A stretch of DNA of 64,000 nucleotides. It comes from Lacinutrix sp. Hel_I_90. Its GTDB lineage: Bacteria; Bacteroidota; Bacteroidia; Flavobacteriales; Flavobacteriaceae. Below the pieces are notes generated by a model. The model had not been told where the DNA came from and searched no databases. It saw only the letters and a list, made by a program, of their open reading frames with translations. The stretch spans positions 2,096,501 through 2,160,500 of the forward strand of contig NZ_JYNQ01000001.1 in the NCBI RefSeq assembly GCF_000934685.1. The letters are read 5' to 3'. Made by a program: the position numbers and the translations under genes. How positions within the stretch are numbered: position 1 is the first letter of the stretch; each line of letters begins with the position of its first letter. Shown in pieces: positions 46,068 to 53,710 of the stretch.

Positions 46068-46215
46068 TAATTGGCTGTTATATTACATATTATGAGCACT
46101 TCGATACTTTAATAATTATATCTGCTTTCACTTCGACAAGCTCAGTGTGACATTATAAATTTATTTGTCTATTTCGGTTTAAAGACAAAGCTGGAACTAG
46201 ATGTCCGTCTGAGCC
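46068..46215 (+). repeat. Direct repeat flanking the GIY-YIG gene, right copy
   Basis: It is near-identical to 45491-45655 apart from a 17-base deletion. See the left copy for details. Confidence 0.85.
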
Positions 46216-46270
46216 AGCCTGTACTGAGCACAGGCGAAGTATCGAAGACTCCCTTAATTATGTCTAGTAG

Positions 46271-46583
46271 CACTTCGACAGGCTCAGTGTGACAACGGTA
46301 CTCCCAATTGGCAATGTTGTAAAACCGACAATACTGAAATAACTGGCCAGTCTGAGCTAATCTTTACTTAGATAAGTTTGACATTCATGATTTTTTTTGT
46401 CACTAGCGGTAGATACACTTCGACAAGCTCAGTGTGACAACGGTACTCCTAATTGGCAATGTTGTAAACAGACAGCACTGAAATAACTGGGCAGTCTGAG
46501 CTAATCTTTACTTAGCTAAGTTTGACATTCATAATTTAATTTGTCAATAGCGATAGATACACTTCGACAAGCTCAGTGTGACA
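46271..46583 (+). repeat. Tandem ~145-base repeat
   Basis: Two complete units (145 and 144 bases) and the 24-base start of a third, each beginning with the CACTTCGACA... motif. They also share AATAACTGG.CAGTCTGAGC and TTGACATTCAT. This looks like unequal duplication within the repeat block. Confidence 0.8.
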
Positions 46584-46690
46584 GCTGTATTTTTATTTGT
46601 TAATATTCTTTTTTGTTTAATGGGTTATAAGGCCAATGCTGAAATTGAATGTCCGTCTGAGCTAGCCTGTACTGAGTATCGAAGACTCCA

Positions 46691-47965
46691 TTAATTATAC
46701 TTCTTAAAGATAACACAAGCATTGACATCGCCAAAACCAAAGCTCGCTTTCGCCGCAATATTAAGTTCTGTTTTCAACATTTTTTTTACTATTTTTTCTT
46801 CAGAAATAAGTGCTAAAATCTCGGGATGTACATCGTCACAATTACTATTTGGAAAGACAAACTGTTCTTTAATTTGCAATACTGTAGCCACACTTTCTAT
46901 ACTTCCAGCTGCAGCTAAACAATGTCCAACCATCGATTTTAAGGAATTAATATAAGGGAAACCATTGCCTTTTCGGTTTAACGCTTTGGTCCAGTTTTCA
47001 ATCTCTAAGCTATCTTTTGAAGTTGCCGTTAGATGACCGTTAATCGTATCAATAGCTTCCGCAGAAATTTTTGAATCTTTTAGAGCATCTTTTATGCAAC
47101 GCTGTACAGCTTCAGCATTGGGGGCTGTCATGGTGCCTCCGTTTCGTTGTCCACCAGAATTGATGTTACCACCTAAAACCTCAGCATAAATGTTCGCTTT
47201 TCGCGCTAAAGCACTTTCTAAGCTTTCTAAAACTAAAGCACCAGCACCACTTCCTGGCACAAAACCAGAGGCAGTGGCACTCATTGGTCGTGAGCCTTGT
47301 TCTGGGGATTCGTTATGTTTATAGGTCATAACACGCATGGCATCAAAGCCGCCCCAAATATAAGGGCCGTCATCACTACAACTACCAACGAGCATGCGTT
47401 TTGCTTGTCCGTTTTTGATGCGTTCGTAACCCATTAAAATCGCTTCAGTTCCTGTGGTACACGCCGAAGAATTCGTGGTCACTTGATTCCCTAAGCCTAA
47501 AATACCGCCTAAAAACGCACTAATTCCACTTGCCATGGTTTGCACAACGACTGTGCTTCCTAAGCGTTTAACTTGTTTGTCGTCCAACTTATAAATGGCT
47601 TCTCTAAATTTTTCTACACCAGAAGTTCCTGTTCCAAAAACGGTGCCGCTATCAAAATCTAATGTACTATCAGAATCCACCTCAAATCCAGCATCTCTCC
47701 AGGCATCCATTCCAGCCATGCAACCATAGAGTATTCCAGAACTATTGAATCCGCGCAGTTGTAAAGGTGTGAGATACTCTAATTTTTTTTCTTCGGAAAT
47801 TTGTGGAATCCCGCCAATGCAGCAGGAGAAATTTAAGTCGGCTAACTGTTGATGAAACGTAATTCCGGAGGCTCCGTTTTTTATGGCTTCCGTAAATGCA
47901 TGGAGACCTACACCATTTGGTGCAACGACTCCTAAACCTGTAATCACGACTCTTTTTTTATTCAT
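46691..47965 (-). CDS. Beta-ketoacyl-ACP synthase of the polyketide cluster
   Basis: This condensing enzyme of the KAS I/II type has 424 aa. The triad is intact: Cys169 in TNSSACTTGTEA, His311 in INGHLTATSKDSLE (with NGH replacing the usual THG) and Lys343/His348 in NSLKSMVGHCLAAAGS. It is more divergent from fabF (1611-2861) than expected for a second housekeeping copy. It is transcribed with the dehydratase and SDR upstream. It is predicted to extend an ACP-bound acyl chain on the cluster ACP. Confidence 0.9.
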   Translation of the reverse strand: MNKKRVVITGLGVVAPNGVGLHAFTEAIKNGASGITFHQQLADLNFSCCIGGIPQISEEKKLEYLTPLQLRGFNSSGILYGCMAGMDAWRDAGFEVDSDSTLDFDSGTVFGTGTSGVEKFREAIYKLDDKQVKRLGSTVVVQTMASGISAFLGGILGLGNQVTTNSSACTTGTEAILMGYERIKNGQAKRMLVGSCSDDGPYIWGGFDAMRVMTYKHNESPEQGSRPMSATASGFVPGSGAGALVLESLESALARKANIYAEVLGGNINSGGQRNGGTMTAPNAEAVQRCIKDALKDSKISAEAIDTINGHLTATSKDSLEIENWTKALNRKGNGFPYINSLKSMVGHCLAAAGSIESVATVLQIKEQFVFPNSNCDDVHPEILALISEEKIVKKMLKTELNIAAKASFGFGDVNACVIFKKYN

Positions 47966-48013
47966 TTTTCTATTTTCGAGAAGATGGAAATCTAATTAAT
48001 TTTAGTTCGTAGC

Positions 48014-48063
48014 ACACTTCGATTCTTCGACTGCGCTCAGTACAGGCAGAGCTCAGTGTGACA
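48014..48063 (+). repeat. REP/MITE-like element between KAS and dehydratase genes
   Basis: A degenerate element beginning CACTTCGATTCTTCGACTGC and ending GCTCAGTGTGACA belongs to the same family as the repeats at 45297-46686. Confidence 0.7.
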
Positions 48064-48085
48064 TTTCAATTTATTTATCTTTTGA

Positions 48086-48523
48086 TTACGTTTTTATCAT
48101 CCCTGAAATTTGGCCACGACACACCAACTCTCCTTTTTCATTTAACATCTTTACTTTACACTTCAATTTATTAAACCGAAACACCTCTTTTTCTGAAATC
48201 ACAGTCACTATGTCATCTGGATACACTGGAATAAAAAAATCAACTTGACTCGACGTTAAAGCTATTTGAAGCTGTTTTTCTTCTGACAATTCTGCTTTGA
48301 GCATATAAATACCTAAACACACAAGACCGATTTGCGCCATACATTCTGTTAGAATCACTCCTGGAGTGACTGCGGTCTTTTTGAAATGCCCTTGGTAAAA
48401 GTATTCGTCTGTTCTGAAATGGTAATGGCCTGTAATACCTTCCGAATAAATTTCAGTTAATTCATCTACAAACAGAAACGGATGTTTGTATGGTAACAGT
48501 TTAATGATTTGATTTGATGTCAT
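48086..48523 (-). CDS. FabZ-like 3-hydroxyacyl-ACP dehydratase
   Basis: This 145-aa hotdog protein has FabZ motifs: PYKHPFLFVDEL at the N-terminus and the catalytic pair His46 (YQGHFK) and Glu60 (PGVILTECMAQ), 14 residues apart as in E. coli FabZ. It removes water from 3-hydroxyacyl chains. Within the cluster it is expected to act between the SDR and the KAS on the same ACP. It is transcribed in the same direction, 64 bases after the SDR gene. Confidence 0.88.
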   Translation of the reverse strand: MTSNQIIKLLPYKHPFLFVDELTEIYSEGITGHYHFRTDEYFYQGHFKKTAVTPGVILTECMAQIGLVCLGIYMLKAELSEEKQLQIALTSSQVDFFIPVYPDDIVTVISEKEVFRFNKLKCKVKMLNEKGELVCRGQISGMIKT

Positions 48524-48587
48524 TGTGTTTTCTTAATAAGACCTCAACCATTTTGAAAACGGGTGAGTTCTGCATTCAATAATTTAC

Positions 48588-49382
48588 TTAACTAATATGC
48601 TCACCACCATCCACAGGAATCACACAACCGTTAATCCAACCCGCTTCATCTTTACACAAAAGGTAAACCGCATTAGCAACATCTTCAGGCAGTGTTAATC
48701 GTTTAAACGGATTGCGCATTAAGCTATGTTCTTTAATTTTTTCACTCCCTGGAATCATGCGTAATGAAGCAGTATCTGTCACTCCAGCTTGAATACAATT
48801 GGCACGAATTCCAAAAGGCGCGAACTCCAAAGCAATATTTCTGGTAATGGCTTCTAAAGTTACTTTTGCGGCAGATACTGCTGCGTAGTTTTTCCAGGCT
48901 TTAGTATTGCCTTCACTTGTAAAACTGATAATTCTCGAATCTTCTTCAAATAACTGTTCGTCAAAAACAGCTTTAGTCCAATCGTATAAACTAATGGCCA
49001 TCGCATTTATTGTTAAATTGAAATCATCGTTTTTTAGGGTTGGTTTTTCATCATCAAGCATGGGTTTCAAGTTTCCTTTAGCCACACTATGCACTAAGGT
49101 TCTTATTTTTCCTTCAACGCCTAAAAGAACTTTTAATTCTGAAATAATCGCGTTTCGTTTTTCTTCTTTAAAGGCATCCACATTGTAAGATTTAAACTGA
49201 ATGCCTTCCGATTTAATCGTTTCAAATTCTGAGTTAATGGTTTCTTCCTGAGCTCTTGAGTTTCGGTGAATAATACAGATATTCATCCCGTGTTTGGCTA
49301 ACTTTTTTGCTGTTGCCAGGCCCAATCCACTTGAGCCTCCTAAAATGAGTGCCCAATAATTTTTATTTTGAAAGTCTTTCAT
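48588..49382 (-). CDS. SDR-family oxidoreductase (FabG/FabI-like)
   Basis: This 264-aa NAD(P)-dependent reductase has the dinucleotide motif GGSSGLG at about residues 15-21 and the catalytic Tyr and Lys in NYAAVSAAK (YxxxxxxK spacing typical of FabI-like enzymes and accepted in others). C-terminal residues include AGVTDTASLRMIPG and INGCVIPVDGGEH. It could be a 3-oxoacyl reductase or enoyl reductase. The YxxxxxxK spacing and cluster context leave both open. It provides the reductive steps of the predicted acyl-building module. Confidence 0.82.
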   Translation of the reverse strand: MKDFQNKNYWALILGGSSGLGLATAKKLAKHGMNICIIHRNSRAQEETINSEFETIKSEGIQFKSYNVDAFKEEKRNAIISELKVLLGVEGKIRTLVHSVAKGNLKPMLDDEKPTLKNDDFNLTINAMAISLYDWTKAVFDEQLFEEDSRIISFTSEGNTKAWKNYAAVSAAKVTLEAITRNIALEFAPFGIRANCIQAGVTDTASLRMIPGSEKIKEHSLMRNPFKRLTLPEDVANAVYLLCKDEAGWINGCVIPVDGGEHIS

Positions 49383-49408
49383 TTTTATTTAAATATTCAT
49401 TTCAACAA

Positions 49409-49549
49409 CACTTCGATACTTCGACTTAGCTTAGTACAGGCCAAGCGCAGTGTGATATTTAGTTTCTATTTGTCTTATTTATAAAGTAGTATTACAATAC
49501 TACCAAAATACAACTTATAGTTTTGTGTCAATCTCAGCTTGTCGAAGAC
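49409..49549. repeat. REP/MITE-like elements between SDR and type III PKS genes
   Basis: A degenerate full-length element at 49409-49457 (CACTTCGATACTTCGACTTA... to ...CAGTGTGATA) is followed by an inverted arm at 49528-49549 (CTCAGCTTGTCGAAGAC). It ends exactly where the PKS gene ends. Confidence 0.7.
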
Positions 49550-50602
49550 TTACCATTCTAACAATATTCGTTGTGCCGAAAATCCAGGGCCAAAACTTAA
49601 CATCAAGCCTAGATCTCCTTTTGGCAATTGTTTGTCCATAAAGCGTTCTAACACATATAGTACTGTAGCACTACTCATATTCCCGTACTGTTTAAGAACA
49701 TCTTTAGTATCATCAATATTCTTGCCTAGTGACCCAAATAAGTCTTCTACGGTTTGTACAATTTTCTTTCCACCAGGATGAAAAATCAAGTGGTCCACGT
49801 CTTTAATGCTCATATTATTACGTTCTAAAAAAGGATGTACAATTTTAGGAAAATGTTCTGAAATCGTTTCGGGTACCGCTTTATCTAAAATCATTTGTAA
49901 GCCTGTATTTACCAATTTGAAACCCATCATGGTTTCAGCATCATAAAAATGATACATCCCTTCATCTCTAATTTTAGGGCCTTCTTCATCTTCGTAAGAA
50001 GACAAAATCACACTAGCTGCGCCATCACCAAAAATAGCAGCACTTACAATATTCACCATAGAAAAATCGTCTAACTGAAACGTTGCTGTTGGTGACTCGA
50101 CCGCAATAACTGCTGCGCGTTTGTTTGGGTTCGCTTTTAAAAAATTATTCGCATAAATTATTCCTGAAACACCTGCGGCACAACCCATTTCTGTTACGGG
50201 CAATCGCACAATATCTTGTTTCATTTTTAGATTGTTAATGAGATAAGCGTCCATTGATGGAATCATAATGCCTGTACAACTTACCGTGATGATATAATCG
50301 ATGTCTGTTGGTTTAAGTTTAGCTTTATCTAAAGCCTTAACCAAGGATTTTTCTGCTAATTTTACAACTTCTCGCGAGTAAATAGCATTCTTTTCTTCAA
50401 AAGAGGACTTGTTAAACACTTCTTCAGCGTCCATTATAGAATACCGTCTGTCAACCCCTGCATTTTCAAAAAGTTTAATGACTTTACGTTGAAAACGTTC
50501 GTCTTGACCAGTCATCCAAAGGTTTAAATACGGGATAATGTCCTTAGTATCTCTGGTATATTTAGGTAACTGTTTTGCTACTGCTGTTATTTTTACACTC
50601 AT
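49550..50602 (-). CDS. Type III polyketide synthase
   Basis: It is a homodimeric chalcone/stilbene-synthase-like enzyme that extends an acyl starter with malonyl-CoA and cyclises it, with no need for a carrier protein in the extension. It has 350 aa. The active-site triad is visible as Cys141 (TEMGCAAGVSG), His275 (IFHPGGKK) and Asn308 (YGNMSSAT). Bacterial relatives make alkylresorcinols, alkylpyrones or phloroglucinols. The class of product is inferred, not shown. Next upstream on the strand are a methyltransferase and a FAD monooxygenase. A hairpin at 50624-50642 lies between it and the methyltransferase. Confidence 0.93.
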   Translation of the reverse strand: MSVKITAVAKQLPKYTRDTKDIIPYLNLWMTGQDERFQRKVIKLFENAGVDRRYSIMDAEEVFNKSSFEEKNAIYSREVVKLAEKSLVKALDKAKLKPTDIDYIITVSCTGIMIPSMDAYLINNLKMKQDIVRLPVTEMGCAAGVSGIIYANNFLKANPNKRAAVIAVESPTATFQLDDFSMVNIVSAAIFGDGAASVILSSYEDEEGPKIRDEGMYHFYDAETMMGFKLVNTGLQMILDKAVPETISEHFPKIVHPFLERNNMSIKDVDHLIFHPGGKKIVQTVEDLFGSLGKNIDDTKDVLKQYGNMSSATVLYVLERFMDKQLPKGDLGLMLSFGPGFSAQRILLEW

Positions 50603-50664
50603 ATTTTAGACCTCAGAAGTTCTAAAAACCAGCGAGGTTTTTAAAACGTGATTTATTTTAGTTA

Positions 50665-51378
50665 TTATTTTTGCCTCAAAACCCATTGAAAACGAAAAGC
50701 CCATTTCCACTGTATTTGATAATGCGCTTTTAATTCTTGTGATATGTTGTTTAATTCTTGTCGCTTAAAGCCTCTTAATACAGAGGTTAACCCATCTTCA
50801 ACAATCGTTTTGTTTTTTATTGTTGTACATAATAGTTTAAAGAGGTAATACGCCAATTTGGTTCTGTGTAAATCATTAACTACAACACCTAATTTCGCTT
50901 TTTCTAAAACAGGCTTTAAAAAAGACACCAATTCATTTTCTTTAAAATGATGTAAGAACAAGGTCGCTATAACAAGATCATATTTCAAAGTTTGAAATAC
51001 GTCTGAAAAGATATCGACAACTTTAAATTCTATATTATCATAATTTTGCGATAATTGACTTGCGTAACTTACCGTATTTGGGTTGGCATCTATACCTATT
51101 AATTTAAACTCATAACCCTTTTGCTTTCCATATCGTGACAGGTCTCGTAAAATATCTCCGCCGCCACAACCTAAATCGACAATGGTAATTGGTTCTTTTT
51201 TAGGATGGTTTTGTAATGCTTTTTTTAGGCCGTTAAGGGTTACTTTATTTCCACCTAACCATCGATTTATCTGCGCTAATTTATCTAAAGCATCATGCAG
51301 GATTGGGCCTTTATAGTCCAAATCGTCCATGATTTCTTCTTCCTCGCTCCTGTATTTGGTACTCACTAATAGACTCAT
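50665..51378 (-). CDS. Class I SAM-dependent methyltransferase
   Basis: This 237-aa soluble methyltransferase has motif I VDLGCGGGDILRDL, an acidic residue after strand 2 (LIGIDANPNTVSYA) and the post-motif segment YDLVIATLFLHHF. In context it probably methylates the polyketide product, as tailoring methyltransferases in type III PKS clusters do. It overlaps the FAD oxidoreductase by four bases (ATGA) and lies 62 bases before the PKS gene. Confidence 0.87.
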   Translation of the reverse strand: MSLLVSTKYRSEEEEIMDDLDYKGPILHDALDKLAQINRWLGGNKVTLNGLKKALQNHPKKEPITIVDLGCGGGDILRDLSRYGKQKGYEFKLIGIDANPNTVSYASQLSQNYDNIEFKVVDIFSDVFQTLKYDLVIATLFLHHFKENELVSFLKPVLEKAKLGVVVNDLHRTKLAYYLFKLLCTTIKNKTIVEDGLTSVLRGFKRQELNNISQELKAHYQIQWKWAFRFQWVLRQK

Positions 51379-52511
51379 TTTACTTCCATCATTTTTCCAT
51401 GGGTTCGTTTTATAATATAAGGTAGGAGAAAAGGAAACACTTTTAAGCCTTGTATTAAAATTTCGGCCAATTTATTTTTACTAAACAACTTGGCCACGAC
51501 ATGTCCTAGTCTCAAACGTGACTTAAACTCAGCATTCCATTTTTTAAGATACGCCTTTTCAAGTGCTTCTCTTGTTTTTAGGTCTCCATCAAAAAACTTG
51601 ATAATTAATAACGAAGCCATTTGTGCACTACGAATGGCCATGCTCATGCCATTACCACATAAAGGATGAATCATTCCAGCCGTATCACCACACATTAGCA
51701 TGTGATTTTCTATAGGGTTTTTGGTTTCAAATGAAATTTGGCTGATGGTTAAAGGGACGTCGAATAGCGGTTTCGAGTTTTCAAAAATGGTTTTTAAAGC
51801 CGTGTTTTTATAAATGACTTTCTGCTGAAATTCAGCTATGTCTTTATATTTTTTAAAGGCTTCAAAATCTGTAATATAGCATAAATTAATCGTGTCATTT
51901 TCGACTTTAGAAACGCCACAATACCCGCCTTCAAAATTATGAAGCGCCACTAAATCTTCAGGGAATTCGCCTTTAACATGTGTTTTAACGGCCAAAAAAG
52001 GAGACTTGTTTTTTATGAAATCCCGTTCTAATTGTACGTCTAAATTGGCGCGTTTACCATAAGCACCGATAACTATTTTTGAAAGGTAGGTCGCTTGTTT
52101 TGTTTTAACTGAAAAGCTATCGTTCGCAAACTGAATATCGGTCACGGTATCTTGAATAATGCGCGCTTTATTTTGAATCGCCTTTTTGGCTAATGCATAG
52201 TCTAAGCAGAATCTGCTAATTCCAAAACCACCAAGCGGCAAATTGGATTTAATGACCCTGTTTTTTGGTGTTGAAAGCTCAAACCGATTGATTTTTTCTG
52301 CGTTAAGCTTAAAAACATCTATATCTAAAGCCTCTAAATAGGGTAACACTTCATTAGAAATATATTCACCACAAACCTTATGTTTTGGGTAGTCGTTTTT
52401 TTCGATAAGCAAAACGCTCCTGTTATTTTTTGATAAATGAATCGCACTGGTCAAGCCAGCTAAGCCACCACCAATAATAATAATATCGAAAGTTGAGGGA
52501 TTTGTTTTCAA
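51375..52511 (-). CDS. FAD-dependent oxidoreductase/monooxygenase
   Basis: This 378-aa flavoprotein of the geranylgeranyl-reductase or aromatic-ring hydroxylase type has a Rossmann GxGxxG at IIIGGGLAGL, a conserved CGEYISN near residue 47 and the GD motif MCGDTAGMIHPLCGNGMS. It is predicted to hydroxylate or reduce the polyketide core. The first gene of the cluster in transcription order, it overlaps the methyltransferase start by four bases. The region upstream has a near-consensus -7 box (TACCTTTA on the minus strand). Confidence 0.85.
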   Translation of the reverse strand: MKTNPSTFDIIIIGGGLAGLTSAIHLSKNNRSVLLIEKNDYPKHKVCGEYISNEVLPYLEALDIDVFKLNAEKINRFELSTPKNRVIKSNLPLGGFGISRFCLDYALAKKAIQNKARIIQDTVTDIQFANDSFSVKTKQATYLSKIVIGAYGKRANLDVQLERDFIKNKSPFLAVKTHVKGEFPEDLVALHNFEGGYCGVSKVENDTINLCYITDFEAFKKYKDIAEFQQKVIYKNTALKTIFENSKPLFDVPLTISQISFETKNPIENHMLMCGDTAGMIHPLCGNGMSMAIRSAQMASLLIIKFFDGDLKTREALEKAYLKKWNAEFKSRLRLGHVVAKLFSKNKLAEILIQGLKVFPFLLPYIIKRTHGKMMEVK

Positions 52512-52568
52512 TTTTTATCTAGCCATTCATTTTTACTAAAGGTAAGTCGAATTTAGTTTAGATTAAAA

Positions 52569-53030
52569 TTAGATAACGTCGGTAATCTTAAAATTCTGGT
52601 CTCTAAAGGTGATGTCATCATTAATAGTTTTACCTAATAATAATTGCGCAATTGGCGTATTTGCCGCGATGGCATAGAATTTTTGATTTTCAACCTCAAA
52701 TTCTCCAGCACTTATTGCAATAAAATAATTGGCTTTAGAGGTAAAAACAAGGCTACCTAGAGCCACTGTTTTTGATGTTTTAAACAGCTCTATTTTTGCT
52801 AACAACTGATTCACTTTCTGAACTTCAGCCAACTGCTGTCCTGCTTTTTCACGCTCGAGTTGCAACATCGCGCGACCCGTTTCGTGTTTATCACCAGCAC
52901 TACTTTTGGTCTCAGAGGTTAAAGATTCCTGCAGTTCTTCAATGGTTTTATTGATTGTATTTAATCGGTTTTGAGTAAACACAGTGCATTTATTATAAAG
53001 CGCTTGTTTTAAGTTTTCGGCTTTATTCAT
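52569..53030 (-). CDS. GreA/GreB-like protein
   Basis: This 153-aa protein has an N-terminal helical hairpin (NRLNTINKTIEELQESL and AGDKHETGRAMLQLEREKAGQQLAEVQK) and a C-terminal compact domain (VALGSLVFTSKANYFIAISAG ... TPIAQLLLGKTINDDITF). This is the architecture of transcript-cleavage factors GreA/GreB, and the AGDKHETGRA segment occupies the place of GreA's acidic tip. It is sometimes mislabelled as a ketoacyl synthase, which its sequence does not support. It overlaps mtgA by 8 bases and lies 57 bases before the FAD gene of the PKS cluster. Confidence 0.7.
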   Translation of the reverse strand: MNKAENLKQALYNKCTVFTQNRLNTINKTIEELQESLTSETKSSAGDKHETGRAMLQLEREKAGQQLAEVQKVNQLLAKIELFKTSKTVALGSLVFTSKANYFIAISAGEFEVENQKFYAIAANTPIAQLLLGKTINDDITFRDQNFKITDVI

Positions 53031-53709
53031 CTTTATTGTTATACGTTAAAACACCATAAAAATGCATCTGATTCATAATCCAGGCTTTTCTAAGAGCGAT
53101 GTAATTAGATGCGGGATTGGCTTTATATCTTCTAGGGTTAGGCAATATGGCTGCAATTGCTGATGCCTCATATTTTGACAGTTTCGACGCTGACTTTTTA
53201 AACCAATGTTGCGCAGCAGCTTCTGCGCCATAAACCCCGTTTCCCATTTCTATGCTGTTTAAATACACTTCCATAATACGCTCTTTAGACCAAAATAATT
53301 CAATTAAAAAGGTGAAATAAGCTTCTAACCCTTTACGTAACCAACTGCGTTGTGGCCATAAAAACACATTTTTAGCTGTTTGCTGACTAATACTACTAGC
53401 CCCTTTTACGCGTCTGCCTTTTTTATTGTTTTTATACGCTTTTTCAATGGCTATTAAATCGAACCCATTGTGTTTTACAAAGTTTTGATCTTCACTACAA
53501 ATGACCGCTAACTGTAAGTTTTCTGAAATGTTTTCTATGGGTTCCCAATCGTGTTTTAAGGTTTTAGAGCTGCCCGATTCAAAACCCCTAATGACCATTA
53601 AAGGCGTAATGGGTACAGGCACCCATTTAAAACATATAACCAGTCCAACAGATATCATAAGAAACCATAGCATCGTTTTAACAATACACCTGAGTACTTT
53701 TATAAACAT
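53023..53709 (-). CDS. mtgA: Monofunctional peptidoglycan glycosyltransferase
   Basis: It polymerises lipid II glycan strands. The 228-aa protein has an N-terminal membrane anchor (LRCIVKTMLWFLMISVGLVICF) and a GT51 domain. Motifs include ICSEDQNFVKHNGFD with the catalytic Glu, GASSISQQTAKNVFLWPQRSW and RIMEVYLNSIEMGNGVYGAE. No transpeptidase domain is present, so it is the monofunctional type. It is one base downstream of the DAO-like gene and overlaps the GreA-like gene, suggesting an operon. Confidence 0.94.
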   Translation of the reverse strand: MFIKVLRCIVKTMLWFLMISVGLVICFKWVPVPITPLMVIRGFESGSSKTLKHDWEPIENISENLQLAVICSEDQNFVKHNGFDLIAIEKAYKNNKKGRRVKGASSISQQTAKNVFLWPQRSWLRKGLEAYFTFLIELFWSKERIMEVYLNSIEMGNGVYGAEAAAQHWFKKSASKLSKYEASAIAAILPNPRRYKANPASNYIALRKAWIMNQMHFYGVLTYNNKDE

Positions 53710-53710
53710 A

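Larger units (their letters stand above)
46008..46690. repeat. Repeat-filled gap: REP/MITE-like elements, right block
   Basis: This 683-base gap has no gene. Five copies of the 24-base repeat lie at 46034-46057, 46129-46152, 46271-46294 (one substitution), 46416-46439 and 46560-46583. Inverted partners lie at 46203-46249 and 46651-46686. From 46271 the sequence is a tandem repeat of about 145 bases: unit 1 is 46271-46415, unit 2 is 46416-46559, and a third begins at 46560. Confidence 0.85.

Noticed and set aside
45236-46690. Possible CRISPR array
   Set aside because: The repeats are 24 bases but spaced irregularly (72 to ~160 bases), the spacers themselves are repeated, inverted copies occur, and no cas genes are present.
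52569-53030. Ketoacyl synthase reading of the GreA-like protein
   Set aside because: There is no Cys-His-His triad, and at 153 aa with a helical hairpin it fits the GreA/GreB fold; the proximity to the PKS cluster is not evidence.
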